From Paenibacillus sp. 32O-W (GTDB lineage Bacteria > Bacillota > Bacilli > Paenibacillales > NBRC-103111), in the NCBI RefSeq assembly GCF_007679495.1, contig NZ_VEGP01000042.1:1-50169 (forward strand): a DNA stretch of 50,169 bases. Reading direction: 5' to 3'. Every line of letters starts with the position of its first letter. Positions within the stretch are counted from its first letter, which is position 1. The position numbers and the translations under genes are program-made. Below are positions 19,189 to 28,153 of this stretch, piece after piece. The notes below the pieces were generated by a model. It searched no databases, had not been told where the DNA came from, and saw nothing but the letters and a program-made list of their open reading frames with translations.

Positions 19189-19288
19189 TTCACAGCTTAT
19201 CCCGTCCGCCCCCTTACAGGGTCGGGTCTAAACCTTCCTCTACTCGCGGGCAGGCTTTACTCTGCTTCGGAAAGGGTCTTTCCAATAC
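19189..19288. repeat. dispersed intergenic element, copy B, inside the valS leader
   Basis: These 100 bases align from end to end with copy A (11983-12080); shared blocks include CTTACAGG, GGGTCTAAA, CTTCCTCTA and a CTGCTTCG segment. It lies between the T-box terminator and the valS start, so it is transcribed only when the antiterminator forms. It may lengthen the untranslated leader without harm or add structure near the ribosome binding site. Confidence 0.7.
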
Positions 19289-19298
19289 TTTGCGATGC

Positions 19299-19619
19299 AC
19301 AAAAAAACCTTTCGCCGCAAAGGACGAAAGGGTTTCTTCCGTGGTACCACCTTAATTCCGCGCAAGAATACACGCGGCACTTGAACAGATAACGGCTGCG
19401 GCCGGCAGATAAACGATGAACGTCTCATAGGACGACCGCTTGTCTGCAACTCCAGGGCGACTTTCGAACAGTTACATCCTGTGAAGCCTTACAGCCCAGG
19501 GCTTCACTCTCTGAAGGGTTGGCTGTCTACTCCTCCCTTTCCTCGTCTTGTTAAGGATATTCGGTTGTCCAACGGGATGCTTTCCCTTATGCTCCCCTAA
19601 TATTCGAGAAGCTTACATA
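19299..19619 (-). promoter_or_regulatory. T-box riboswitch leader of valS
   Basis: The minus strand carries the conserved T-box sequence AAGGTGGTACCACGG (19341-19355 region), followed by a terminator stem AACCCTTTCGTC/GGCGAAAGGTT and a run of T. The bulge reads TGGT, matching the A discriminator base expected for tRNA-Val. The upstream part holds the long Stem I with an AGAGAGTG segment typical of the AG bulge; the specifier is probably the GTA in GGATGTAACTG, but I could not confirm its pairing context. Uncharged tRNA-Val should stabilise the antiterminator and switch valS (and probably folC, murC) on. Confidence 0.93.
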
Positions 19620-19625
19620 TAGACT

Positions 19626-19654
19626 ATGATAAACATATTCGACGGGTGAGTCAA
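19626..19654 (-). promoter_or_regulatory. promoter of the valS T-box transcript
   Basis: TTGACT (19649-19654) and TATCAT (19626-19631) are 17 bases apart on the minus strand, a good sigma-A promoter placed just before the T-box leader. Confidence 0.8.
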
Positions 19655-19749
19655 TATTTTCACGATTTCCCCACGAAACAGCATATCCGGGCTTGTCCTT
19701 CTCATAAACTTAGTCATACAAGAGAACCTTTAAGGGAGGGAAACCGGCG

Positions 19750-19914
19750 ATGCAGCGGTGGTGGTGGAAAGTACGGGTTACTGTCAGAGCAGTGCTGTTC
19801 CCGTTAATTTGCGTACAATTTGTCCGAACGTTACTGCTTCCCAATCCTCTGGATGTTTTTATTTTGTTTGCTTTCTTCTTGCTTTACCTCGGTTTTTTAT
19901 TCGATATGTACTGA
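19750..19914 (+). CDS. 54-residue membrane protein, hypothetical
   Basis: The ATG at 19750 follows GGGAGGG with nine bases between. The product begins MQRWWWKVRVTVRAVLFPLI and ends LYLGFLFDMY. It has a basic, tryptophan-rich start and two hydrophobic stretches (about 14-30 and 36-52), so it probably spans or sits in the membrane. It is on the plus strand, divergent from the valS leader and convergent with spoVID, and ends before a shared bidirectional terminator at 19979-20017. I recall similar short proteins in other Paenibacillus at this position but cannot verify it. No function can be given. Confidence 0.72.
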   Translation: MQRWWWKVRVTVRAVLFPLICVQFVRTLLLPNPLDVFILFAFFLLYLGFLFDMY

Positions 19915-19978
19915 AGCATCAGAATGCAGTCTGAGTCGGAGGTAAGACCAAGGATGTCTCCATCCGGCCAAAAAGTAG

Positions 19979-20017
19979 ATAAGCCCTCTGGCTTCCAATG
20001 GAAACCAGGGGGCTTAT
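19979..20017. terminator. bidirectional terminator between the 54-aa gene and spoVID
   Basis: ATAAGCCCTCTGG and CCAGGGGGCTTAT pair around a short inner stem, with T-rich sequence after it on the plus strand and a weaker T run on the minus strand. It can end both converging transcripts. Confidence 0.8.
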
Positions 20018-20038
20018 TATTTTACCGTCCAGCCTGAA

Positions 20039-21676
20039 TCAAGGAATGTAGAGCACCTGTCCTTCTTCAATCTGCTGATCGCCGAGCCGGTTATACAAAA
20101 TAATCTCGCGGGGATTGATCTTGTATCGTTCCGCGATGGTCTCAATGGTCTCTTCCTTCTGCACAATACACATACGCATGCGCTTAAATTGCTGCCCGGT
20201 ATCTTCTGTACGGCTGAACAGGCGTTTCCACTCGACTCCATCCGAGGATGAAGGCGGGCCTGCCTCCGTCTGCTCTCTCATCTCCGGTTGAGGGGACTCC
20301 AGCTCGATAATGTCCGTCTTATGGATCAGATTGGCGAGATTATAAGACGGGGAGGCTTCGGAGGCCGATTTTTTACCGAAAGCGATCTTCAGCTCCTGCT
20401 TCTCTTCGGGCATCGACACGGCAATCGTTTCTACCGCTTCCTCATTCGTCTCCGCACTTGCTTCCTCATTGGCTTCTGCAATCGATTCGATATTCGCTTC
20501 TACGTTCGCTTCCGCATTTGATTCCACATTCGATTCCGCAGATACGGGTTCGCCGGAGGCCTTATTTTCCTCCCATACAGGCTCTTCCGCCTTTTTTTCT
20601 CCGGTAATGCCTTCTGTACGGTCTGAGCCGGAAGGGGAAGGCAGATCCGATGCAGAGGGGCGGTGATTCGGCTCGAAAGATGGCTGCTGCACCTCCGGCA
20701 CTTCCGGAGAGGCGAATGCGGTAGCGGTCTCTGAGCTTTCCGCCGGCTCCTCATACGGTTCCTCGTCGGGTGCGGATGCTTCCTCCAAGCTCTCCTCTGC
20801 ATTGGAATCGGGGACTGCCTGAGCACGGGAGGTAAAGAAGCTGTCCGACCAGGAGTAGCTTTCCCTCTCGCGTGCAGCAGACTCCTCTTCCCCGGCTTGC
20901 TCGGTATTTTCCTTAGGCAGACTGTCCATACGTTCCGGAGGCGCGGAGCGGAAAGATACCGCTATAGTTTCCGTCTTGTCCGAGTCATCCCCGTCTTGTA
21001 GAACAGACCGCTGATCCTCCGGCTCTACCCTGACTTCTTCCGCCAGGAAATCCGGCCGCTGCGGTTCTTCCTGTCCCGAATCCGCGAACTCCGGTTCCAC
21101 GGCCTGCGGCCGGGTCCGTGCCTCTTCGAGGTTGACCTCAATGCCTTCTGTGTCCGGTGAGGGCAAGTCAACGTCGCCCGCCCCTTCTTCATCCGCAGAC
21201 TGGCGGGAATCGGTATCCGCCGGACCTTCCTGCACTTCCTCCTGGTCCTTGTCCTCGGCCCGATGGACAACGACAAACTCCTCTTCTTCCTTCCACAGTT
21301 CGTCCTGCTTGGATGTCATTTCGATCCCGTGCAGCGATAACACGCCGGTTACATTCAGGCTGCGTGCCGATAAGACATCTATATCGAAATTTTCAATTTC
21401 GACGGCAATATCCTCCAGACGGTGAATGCGGTTCATAGGCAGTGTAATTTCAACGGGAATAAAATGCTCCAACGTTCTGCTCTCTTCACCGCTGTCGCCC
21501 AAGTATGTACCGGTCAACCACAGATTTCCTTTTAAAACAGCCTGTTCGCCTTCTTGAAGCACCTGAATGTGCGGGATCATTTCGATTTCATCAAGCTCTT
21601 GAATGCCAGCCAGGCTTTCATCCAAGTGCACCCGTTCGTAAATGTCGAAGCGCAACCCGCTTTGATGCTCGGTCAC
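20039..21676 (-). CDS. spoVID: spore coat morphogenetic protein SpoVID-like
   Basis: SpoVID directs encasement of the forespore by coat proteins in B. subtilis. I chose the GTG at 21676, because GGGAGGAG lies five bases before it and it gives VTEHQSGLRFDIYERV at the start. The 545-residue protein has an N-terminal conserved domain (about 1-150), a long acidic, low-complexity middle rich in Glu, Ser, Ala and Pro, and a C-terminal LysM-type domain ending QIEEGQVLYIP that can bind glycan or SafA-like partners. The middle contains a short degenerate repeat of the type ESNAEANVEANIE (nucleotides 20438-20541). Position between hemL and valS matches B. subtilis; ysxE is absent. Confidence 0.88.
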   Translation of the reverse strand: MTEHQSGLRFDIYERVHLDESLAGIQELDEIEMIPHIQVLQEGEQAVLKGNLWLTGTYLGDSGEESRTLEHFIPVEITLPMNRIHRLEDIAVEIENFDIDVLSARSLNVTGVLSLHGIEMTSKQDELWKEEEEFVVVHRAEDKDQEEVQEGPADTDSRQSADEEGAGDVDLPSPDTEGIEVNLEEARTRPQAVEPEFADSGQEEPQRPDFLAEEVRVEPEDQRSVLQDGDDSDKTETIAVSFRSAPPERMDSLPKENTEQAGEEESAARERESYSWSDSFFTSRAQAVPDSNAEESLEEASAPDEEPYEEPAESSETATAFASPEVPEVQQPSFEPNHRPSASDLPSPSGSDRTEGITGEKKAEEPVWEENKASGEPVSAESNVESNAEANVEANIESIAEANEEASAETNEEAVETIAVSMPEEKQELKIAFGKKSASEASPSYNLANLIHKTDIIELESPQPEMREQTEAGPPSSSDGVEWKRLFSRTEDTGQQFKRMRMCIVQKEETIETIAERYKINPREIILYNRLGDQQIEEGQVLYIP

Positions 21677-21812
21677 CCTGACTCCTCCCTTCATGGTTCG
21701 AGACTTTCCTTGCTCAATCCATTTATATGGGAAACCTCGAGGGTGCATGCCACATTTTTTCCCGGGTGCTTGAGCCGGGCGCTTTTCTCATTGAACCGAT
21801 TTCCGAAAAGGA

Positions 21813-22733
21813 CTAACTGCGGGAACGGGCCTGAATCAAGATAAGAAAATCATCCGGTAAAGGTGCTTCGGCCTGAATGATCTCTCCGGTAAGAGGATGG
21901 GGAAAATAAATCGCCTGGCCATGCAGAGCCTGGCGGGAAATCAGCGAATCGGCCGTCCCGTATAAGGCATCCCCGATGATGGGATGGCCCTTATAGCTAA
22001 GATGGACCCGAATTTGATGGGTCCGCCCGGTCACCAGCTCCAGCCTAAGCAGAGAGGCCGTCCCGCAGCGGTCGATCGTTTCGTAGCGGGTAACGGCCGG
22101 CTGGCCGGTGGAGCTGACTCTTCGCCGTTTGGCATGGTGCCGGTCCCTGCCGATGGGGGCGCTAATCGTCCCCTTGTCCGGATGGATCCGCCCTTCGACC
22201 AATGCCACATAGAAGCGGCGAATGTCCCGGCTGCGCATCGCGGCATCGAGAATCGACTGCGCATATTCATTCTTGGCATAGAGAACAGGCCCTGTCGTAT
22301 CCTCGTCCAGCCGGTGAATATGTCGCACACGGCAGGCTTGCCCTGTCGATTCATAATAAGCGGCGACAGCGTTAGCCAAAGTGCCCAGCCCGCCCTTGTC
22401 TTGGGGATGTACAGGAAGACCGGCAGGCTTATTGACGACAAGACAGTAATCGTCCTCGTACAGAACCTCCAGGGGCAGCCATTCCGGTTCATATCCGCTG
22501 CTCTCCTCCGGGAACAACCGGACCAGAGTACGGTTCCCCTGACACCTCACGCCTTCTGTCCGCAGCAAATGGCTGCGCAGCTTGGGCGGAATTCCGAGCC
22601 GGATCAGACACTCCTCTGCCGTCGGAGCCTCCCCGGACCCGATAATATCTGCCTCACCCTCTTGCGCTGGCGGATTTCCGGCCCTGGGCCGGTATGTAAT
22701 CTGCAGCCACTCCCCTTTGCGCACAGTGTTCAC
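21813..22733 (-). CDS. RluA/RluD family RNA pseudouridine synthase
   Basis: This family converts specific uridines in rRNA or tRNA to pseudouridine. I chose the GTG at 22733: its GTGA overlaps the stop codon of the small ORF before it, and the product then starts with NTVRKGEWLQI. A longer in-frame reading to 22922 gives non-protein-like sequence. The 306-residue protein has an N-terminal S4-like part (about 45-85), the catalytic HRLDEDTTG motif with its aspartate, and the conserved RTHQIRVHL block. The substrate site (RluD-like or other) cannot be told from sequence. In B. subtilis no such gene lies between hemL and spoVID. Confidence 0.88.
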   Translation of the reverse strand: MNTVRKGEWLQITYRPRAGNPPAQEGEADIIGSGEAPTAEECLIRLGIPPKLRSHLLRTEGVRCQGNRTLVRLFPEESSGYEPEWLPLEVLYEDDYCLVVNKPAGLPVHPQDKGGLGTLANAVAAYYESTGQACRVRHIHRLDEDTTGPVLYAKNEYAQSILDAAMRSRDIRRFYVALVEGRIHPDKGTISAPIGRDRHHAKRRRVSSTGQPAVTRYETIDRCGTASLLRLELVTGRTHQIRVHLSYKGHPIIGDALYGTADSLISRQALHGQAIYFPHPLTGEIIQAEAPLPDDFLILIQARSRS

Positions 22734-22843
22734 TTCGAGCGGATTCCCGAAAACCATATCCCGATCAGCACCAAACCAAACAAGCCCACTACAAGAATTA
22801 AATCCAGCGGCAGCCCGGCTATATAATATTTGCTTAGATTCAA
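22730..22843 (-). CDS. 37-residue single-span membrane peptide, coupled to the pseudouridine synthase
   Basis: A TTG at 22843 lies eight bases after a perfect AGGAGGT. The product starts MNLSKYYIAGLPLDL, has one hydrophobic segment (about 9-31, rich in Leu, Val, Ile, Gly) and ends GIRSK. Its TGA stop overlaps the GTG of the next gene in a GTGA arrangement, the usual sign of translational coupling. The strength of the ribosome binding site and this overlap are the reasons for the call; there is no family I recognise. Confidence 0.62.
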   Translation of the reverse strand: MNLSKYYIAGLPLDLILVVGLFGLVLIGIWFSGIRSK

Positions 22844-22937
22844 ACCCGATGACCTCCTGTCCGGCATCAATGTAAAATGACCCCACTAAGTGTCGCAAAC
22901 CTCCGAAGCGTATTCCGTTCACAATCCACAGAGTCAG

Positions 22938-23000
22938 CGACTAAACCCTTCCTCCAAAACGCGGTCGCTCTTCTTGCCTTGCTTCGATAAAGGTTTATAC
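22938..23000. repeat. dispersed intergenic element, copy C (partial)
   Basis: These bases match the second half of copy A, with all but one position identical over the last 43 bases. The next bases, ATTACTTTGCGGGGA, resemble a segment that lies just left of copy A (near 11960), so the full unit may be longer than 100 bases or occur in tandem. It lies between hemL and the 37-residue ORF. Confidence 0.8.
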
Positions 23001-23031
23001 ATTACTTTGCGGGGAGCTCCCGAAAACAAAG

Positions 23032-23058
23032 CTTGGCAAGGAATCGGTCCTTGCCAAG
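23032..23058 (-). terminator. terminator downstream of hemL
   Basis: CTTGGCAAGGA and TCCTTGCCAAG form an 11-bp perfect stem with a 5-base loop, followed on the minus strand by CTTTGTTTTC. It lies about 115 bases after the hemL stop codon. Confidence 0.75.
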
Positions 23059-23173
23059 ACTGGGCTAGCATAATTTAAAATGCGTAAGAGATTCTCTTAA
23101 GGGCGAAGGAAGCGACAAGGATCCTTTCGATAAACTTCCCACCCCCGCCGCTGTAGTAAGATCCCTAATATGG

Positions 23174-24481
23174 TTACAGCCGTTTGAGCGCTTCATAATG
23201 CCGTTCGATCGTTGTCTCGATTTCTTGCTCCGTATGCGCAGCGGAGACGAACATTCCTTCGAACTGGGAAGGGGCCACATTCACTCCGAGATCGAGCAGA
23301 TGGCCGAAATATTTGTTGAACATCGTCAGATCTGAAGTTTTGGCCGTTTCATAGTTGTATACTTTCTGATCGGTAAAGAACGGACATACCATGGAGCCGA
23401 CCCGGTTAATCGTATTCGGTATGCCGAGTTCCTTGGCGTTGGCCGTCATGCCCTCCTCCAGCCGAGCCGCTCTTCTCTCCAGCAGCTCATAAACTTCGGG
23501 TGTCAGCAGTTTTAGGGTCGTATAACCCGCGGCCATAGCCAGAGGATTGCCGGACAAGGTGCCCGCCTGATAGATGGGGCCGCTAGGCGCCATCTGCTCC
23601 ATCAGCTCCCGCTTGCCGCCATAGGCTCCTACCGGGAGACCGCCCCCGATTACCTTCCCGAGACAGGTAAGATCCGGCGTTATCCCATACAGGCCTTGAG
23701 CGCTATGGTAGCCGACCCGAAATCCGGTCATGACCTCATCGAAAATAAGCAGAGCCCCGTATTCTGTCGTTACATCACGCAACCCTTGCAGGAAGCCGGG
23801 AAGCGGAGGCACTACCCCCATATTGCCGGCAATCGGCTCCACGATAACGGCCGCAATTTGTTCGCCGTATTTCTCGAACGCCAGCTGAACCGAAGCCAGA
23901 TCGTTATAGGGAACCGTAATTGTATTGGCGGCTACTCCCTCCGGCACTCCCGGGCTGTCCGGCAGCCCCAGGGTCGCTACTCCGGAGCCTGCTTTGATAA
24001 GCAGGGAATCCGAATGTCCGTGATAGCTGCCCTCGAATTTCAGGATTTTATTGCGCTTGGTGTACCCTCTGGCCAGCCGGAGAGCACTCATTGTCGCTTC
24101 GGTTCCGCTGTTGACCATGCGGACAATATCGACCGAAGGTATCCGTTCCGCCACAAGCTTGGCCATTTCGGTTTCCAGCTCCGTAGGCGCACCGAAGCTG
24201 GTGCCTCGCTCGGCTGTCTTCTTGACCGCTTCCACCACTTCCGGGTGAGCATGCCCCATAATAAGAGGCCCCCAGGAGCCGACATAATCGATGAACTCGT
24301 TGCCATCGATATCATATATTCTCGACCCTTGCGCCCGATCAATAAAAACCGGGGTCAGCCCAACCGATTTAAAGGCGCGGACCGGACTGTTCACACCGCC
24401 CGGAATATACTGCTTCGCCTCTGCGAAAGCAGCTTTGGACTTCGTATCGATTCTACCCTGCGGCTTGTTCACCCTATTCAC
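23174..24481 (-). CDS. hemL: glutamate-1-semialdehyde 2,1-aminomutase
   Basis: HemL turns glutamate-1-semialdehyde, the HemA product, into 5-aminolevulinate using pyridoxal phosphate. The 435-residue protein has [16 protein letters not shown] near the start, the [16 protein letters not shown] and [10 protein letters not shown] blocks, the [11 protein letters not shown] motif and the PLP lysine in [17 protein letters not shown]. Length is normal. It is the last gene of hemE-hemH-hemY-hemL, 17 bases after hemY. In B. subtilis hemL follows hemB directly; here it is separated from hemB by about 4.5 kb. Confidence 0.95.
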   Translation of the reverse strand: MNRVNKPQGRIDTKSKAAFAEAKQYIPGGVNSPVRAFKSVGLTPVFIDRAQGSRIYDIDGNEFIDYVGSWGPLIMGHAHPEVVEAVKKTAERGTSFGAPTELETEMAKLVAERIPSVDIVRMVNSGTEATMSALRLARGYTKRNKILKFEGSYHGHSDSLLIKAGSGVATLGLPDSPGVPEGVAANTITVPYNDLASVQLAFEKYGEQIAAVIVEPIAGNMGVVPPLPGFLQGLRDVTTEYGALLIFDEVMTGFRVGYHSAQGLYGITPDLTCLGKVIGGGLPVGAYGGKRELMEQMAPSGPIYQAGTLSGNPLAMAAGYTTLKLLTPEVYELLERRAARLEEGMTANAKELGIPNTINRVGSMVCPFFTDQKVYNYETAKTSDLTMFNKYFGHLLDLGVNVAPSQFEGMFVSAAHTEQEIETTIERHYEALKRL

Positions 24482-24498
24482 CTTTCCTTCTTCTTGTG

Positions 24499-25938
24499 TT
24501 ATAAACGCGGCCGGCTCATCAGGTCTGCCATTTGCCGGGCCGTTTCTTTACCCTGACGAATACAGTCCGGAAGCCCGACTCCATGGAATCCCGCTCCCGT
24601 CAGAAGAAGCCCCGGCAAGAACCTTGCGGCCTCTTCCCGAGCCTGGCGGATGATTTCCAGATGGCCGACCGGATACTGCGGCATGGATTTGGGCAGCCGA
24701 GTAATTTCGTAGAATAAAGGCTCCGCCTCAATGCCCGTCAAATCCTTGATGTCCTTGCGGACTCTCCGCATCAGTTCCTCATCGGACAGGCCCATCCATT
24801 CCTCCTGTCCGGAACGGCCCACGTAGCAGCGGATAAGCACCTTGCCCTCCGGAGCAGTATGCATCCATTTGGAAGAGGTCCAGGTGCATGCCGTTATGAA
24901 ACGGCCTTCCTTACGGGGAACTAGAAAGCCTGATCCGTCCAGATCATGCGGAATTTGGCCGGCATCAAAGGCGGATATCACATTGGCGACGGACACGTAG
25001 GTCATGCCGCCCAGCTTCTGAACCATTGGAAGATCGGGCAGCACCTTAGAGATGGCGTACGTCGGCATAGCCATGACGATTCCATCCGCATCGAAGCTGT
25101 CTCCGTTCTCCAGAATAACGCGCCCTTGCCCTTGACCCAGGCGTTCGACAGCCTTCACTCCCTGCCCGGTCAGAGTCCGTACTCCGGCCTTCTTCAGCGC
25201 CTCCTCCAAACCGCGAATCAACGTGGTCAAGCCCTCCCGGTAAGAAAGAAACACACTGTGCCGGACCTCTTCGGGAACGCCGCTAGGAGGAGGGGTCTGC
25301 CTCTTGCTCTCACTCATCCCCAGAATAATGCTGCGTTTCTTCTGCTCCAGGGCCTGAAATTGCGGGAAGGTCGCCTGCAGACTGAGTTGATGAGTGTCCC
25401 CCGCGTAGATTCCGGCCAGCAGCGGCTCGGCTATGTTATTCAGCACTTCCTTGCCTAATCTGCGTTCCAGAAACCCTCCGAGCGATTCATCCCCCGGTTC
25501 CTTCCTGCGGGGAAGCACCAGATCCATGGCCGCCCTTACTTTCCCCCAAGGAGAAATAAGACCGCTCCGCAAGAAAGGCTTCCATTCCGTAGGAATGCCC
25601 AGATTAAGTCCCGGAGGCATGCGATGCAGCTTTCCGTTGTTCATAATATAGGTTTTCTTCGCCTTGGGATTGGTTGGAACCAGCTCGTTCTCCAGGCCAA
25701 GCTCCCGGGTCAGGTCGATAATCGGAGTTTTGCGGGCCAAGAAGGAATCCGGCCCTTTCTCGATTACAAATCCGTCTCTGGCCAAGGTCCGAACCTTGCC
25801 GCCTGTTGAGGGGCTTTTTTCCAGTATAGTGATTTCAGATTTTATCCCGCTTTCCTTCAGGAATTTATCGATATAATAAGCGGTACTAAGCCCGGAAATG
25901 CCGCCTCCGATGACGACGATCTTCTTCGGTACGGTCAT
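24499..25938 (-). CDS. hemY: coproporphyrinogen III oxidase, HemY/CgoX type
   Basis: In Gram-positive bacteria this FAD enzyme oxidises coproporphyrinogen III to coproporphyrin III, as part of the coproporphyrin route; older annotation calls it protoporphyrinogen oxidase. The 479-residue protein starts with the dinucleotide fold [16 protein letters not shown] and has the [10 protein letters not shown] block after it, plus the C-terminal FAD-contacting [19 protein letters not shown]. It follows hemH by six bases. The assignment to CgoX activity rather than strict protoporphyrinogen oxidase rests on the phylogenetic position of the host and the company of hemH. Confidence 0.92.
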   Translation of the reverse strand: MTVPKKIVVIGGGISGLSTAYYIDKFLKESGIKSEITILEKSPSTGGKVRTLARDGFVIEKGPDSFLARKTPIIDLTRELGLENELVPTNPKAKKTYIMNNGKLHRMPPGLNLGIPTEWKPFLRSGLISPWGKVRAAMDLVLPRRKEPGDESLGGFLERRLGKEVLNNIAEPLLAGIYAGDTHQLSLQATFPQFQALEQKKRSIILGMSESKRQTPPPSGVPEEVRHSVFLSYREGLTTLIRGLEEALKKAGVRTLTGQGVKAVERLGQGQGRVILENGDSFDADGIVMAMPTYAISKVLPDLPMVQKLGGMTYVSVANVISAFDAGQIPHDLDGSGFLVPRKEGRFITACTWTSSKWMHTAPEGKVLIRCYVGRSGQEEWMGLSDEELMRRVRKDIKDLTGIEAEPLFYEITRLPKSMPQYPVGHLEIIRQAREEAARFLPGLLLTGAGFHGVGLPDCIRQGKETARQMADLMSRPRL

Positions 25939-25944
25939 AGCAAA

Positions 25945-26880
25945 TCATTTCCTTTCCAACTCCGTATAAACGACATCGGACAAGGTTTCCATATATAACG
26001 GGTCCGTATTCAAGGATTCGGTCCGCTCCAGATGCATGCCTAACTGCTCGGCAGTCTGCCGGCATTCGATATCTATGTCGTAAAGAACCTCCAGATGATC
26101 CGATACGAATCCGATCGGGCACAGGAGAACATTCTTCACTTGTTCTTCCTTGTGAATGGTCTCGAGCGTGTCAAGAATATCGGGACCCAGCCAAGGGGTA
26201 GCTGTCTGACCGGCACTCTGCCAGCCGAACTGCCAGTTGCTGAGCCCGGCTCTGTCTGCAATCGCCCGGGAGGTCTCCATTAATTGATCCACATAAGGAT
26301 CATTCATCTCCAGAATACGGGCAGGAAGACTATGAGCCGTAAAAATGACACGGATGTCATCCTTCGGAACATCCCCGAACTTGCCCAATGCATTCTCCAC
26401 CCTCTGCGTCAAAGCCTTCAGCAGCTTCGGGTGAAGGTGATAGCTGTCGACAAAACGGATGGACAGACCCAATTCCTCCGCCTTCTCCTTGGCGCGTTTA
26501 TTATAAGCTCCTACGCTCATCGTAGAGTAATGCGGGGCCAGAACGACTCCAACCGCTTCCGTTATGCCGTCCTTTACCATCTGCTCGACTCCGTCTTCAA
26601 TAAACGGGGAAGCATGCTTCAGTCCCTGATAACAAACAAATTCGATGTCGGGGTGCTCGCGGTTCAAGGTTTCCTGCAGGGCGGCCACCTGCCGGTCGGT
26701 GTTCTTCCTTAGCGGAAAGAATCCTCCGACTATCGCTTCATAACGCTGCTTTAACTCATCCAGTTGTTCCGGAGTAGGCGGATGGCCTCTGCGGATATGG
26801 GTATAATACGCTTCGATCTGATCCATGCTTTCCGGAGTTCCATAGGACATTACCAGTACGCCGACTTTACGCTTGGACAT
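25945..26880 (-). CDS. hemH: ferrochelatase, coproporphyrin type
   Basis: HemH (CpfC) inserts ferrous iron into coproporphyrin III in Firmicutes. The 311-residue protein has the N-terminal VLVMSYGTPESMDQIEAYY block, the metal-inserting histidine in VIFTAHSLPARI, the WQSAGQTATPWLGPDI motif and the PIGFVSDHLEVLYDID signature near the C-terminus with its acidic ligands. It lies 19 bases after hemE and six before hemY, the hemEHY operon order of Bacillus. Confidence 0.94.
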   Translation of the reverse strand: MSKRKVGVLVMSYGTPESMDQIEAYYTHIRRGHPPTPEQLDELKQRYEAIVGGFFPLRKNTDRQVAALQETLNREHPDIEFVCYQGLKHASPFIEDGVEQMVKDGITEAVGVVLAPHYSTMSVGAYNKRAKEKAEELGLSIRFVDSYHLHPKLLKALTQRVENALGKFGDVPKDDIRVIFTAHSLPARILEMNDPYVDQLMETSRAIADRAGLSNWQFGWQSAGQTATPWLGPDILDTLETIHKEEQVKNVLLCPIGFVSDHLEVLYDIDIECRQTAEQLGMHLERTESLNTDPLYMETLSDVVYTELERK

Positions 26881-26899
26881 TCGAGTTCACTTCCTTCGA

Positions 26900-27940
26900 T
26901 CAATTAAGTACAGAGCTGGAATATTCGTGAATGAAATCCGTCAGTTCCTTCAACTTATCAAGGGATGCCTCCGGGAACAATCCGTGGCCAAGGTTGAAAA
27001 TATAGCCGGGCTGCTTCATTCCGAGATCCATGATTTCCTTCGCCTGTTCTTTAATGACGGACATCGGTGCAGTCAGCACGAAAGGATCGAGGTTGCCCTG
27101 AACCGCAAAGCGGTTGTCCAATCTTCTCCGGCCTTCGGCAATCGAAACTCTCCAATCCAAGCCAACCACGTCCACTTGGAGATCATGCAGCGCAGGCAGC
27201 AATTCTCCCGAGCTTACTCCCGGGAAATAAATTTTGGGCTCCGTCAGGTGGGACAGTTCCCGGAAAATTCGATCGATGACCGGAAGAACATACTGTTTAA
27301 AATCTTTCGGGGAGAGGGCTCCTACCCAACTGTCGAACAGCTGCACCGCCTTCGCTCCGGACGCAATCTGAGCCTTCAGGTATGCAATAACCATATCGCC
27401 CAGCTTGTCCATCAGCCGGTGCCATACTTCGGGCTCGGAATACATCAATTCTTTCGTTCGGATATAGGTTTTGGAGGGGCGTCCTTCTATCAGATAGCTG
27501 GCGATCGTGAAAGGCGCTCCGGCAAACGTAATTAACGGCACCTTAAGCTCCCTGTCCAAGATCCGGATCGTCTCCAAAATATGCGACAAATCACCTTCCA
27601 CATCAATCGGGCGCAGCCGATCCACATCTTGAGCGGAACGAATCGGATTGGCAATGACCGGACCGACGTTTTTGACAATGTCAAAATCAATGCCTAGCGA
27701 GGCTACCGGATTCATAATATCGGAATACAGAATCGCGGCATCCACTCCCAGCTTGCGGACCGGCATGAGCGTCACTTCTGCAGCCAGGTCCGGCTGCTTG
27801 CAGATTTCAAGAAGACTGTATTTTTCTTTAATTTTGCGATATTCGGGGTCGTAGCGCCCCGCCTGACGCATATACCATACGGGAAGACGATCTACCGGCT
27901 GTCTTCGACAAGCCTTAAGGAACGTGTCGTTGAAAGTCAT
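26900..27940 (-). CDS. hemE: uroporphyrinogen decarboxylase
   Basis: HemE removes four carboxyl groups from uroporphyrinogen III to give coproporphyrinogen III. The 346-residue protein begins TFNDTFLKACRRQPVDRLPVWYMRQAGRYDPEYR, containing the conserved MRQAGR active-site motif; the DSWVGALSPKDF and GLDWRVSIAEGRR blocks and NLGHGLFPEASLDKL are also present. A promoter (27976-28004) lies just upstream, so hemEHY-hemL is probably its own transcript, separate from hemAXCDB. Confidence 0.95.
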   Translation of the reverse strand: MTFNDTFLKACRRQPVDRLPVWYMRQAGRYDPEYRKIKEKYSLLEICKQPDLAAEVTLMPVRKLGVDAAILYSDIMNPVASLGIDFDIVKNVGPVIANPIRSAQDVDRLRPIDVEGDLSHILETIRILDRELKVPLITFAGAPFTIASYLIEGRPSKTYIRTKELMYSEPEVWHRLMDKLGDMVIAYLKAQIASGAKAVQLFDSWVGALSPKDFKQYVLPVIDRIFRELSHLTEPKIYFPGVSSGELLPALHDLQVDVVGLDWRVSIAEGRRRLDNRFAVQGNLDPFVLTAPMSVIKEQAKEIMDLGMKQPGYIFNLGHGLFPEASLDKLKELTDFIHEYSSSVLN

Positions 27941-27975
27941 TCTTTCTCCTCTTTTCCGTTTAAATGCTATCTTTC

Positions 27976-28004
27976 ATTATGCCCTATTTAAAAAGGGGTA
28001 ACAA
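27976..28004 (-). promoter_or_regulatory. promoter of hemEHY-hemL
   Basis: TTGTTA (27999-28004) and CATAAT (27976-27981) are 17 bases apart on the minus strand, 36 bases upstream of the hemE start codon. No operator sequence is obvious. Confidence 0.7.
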
Positions 28005-28153
28005 CCAATCTGAAAGCAAGATTCCGACAAAAATATGACAAGCCGCGATAGTCTGCGAGTTTGCGCTTCCGCCTAACCATTGGTTCATATGCTGCGGAGA
28101 TGGGGTAGCTTTCGCCGTAAAAGTGCCTCTTTCGCTTCTGTAACACTCTAATG

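Noticed and set aside
21739-21790. Terminator before spoVID
   Set aside because: The CCCGG/CCGGG stem is followed by A rather than T on the minus strand, so it would not terminate in the direction of the genes.
22758-22922. Longer N-terminus of the pseudouridine synthase
   Set aside because: The extension has no ribosome binding site, reads as non-protein sequence and overlaps the well-supported 37-residue frame.
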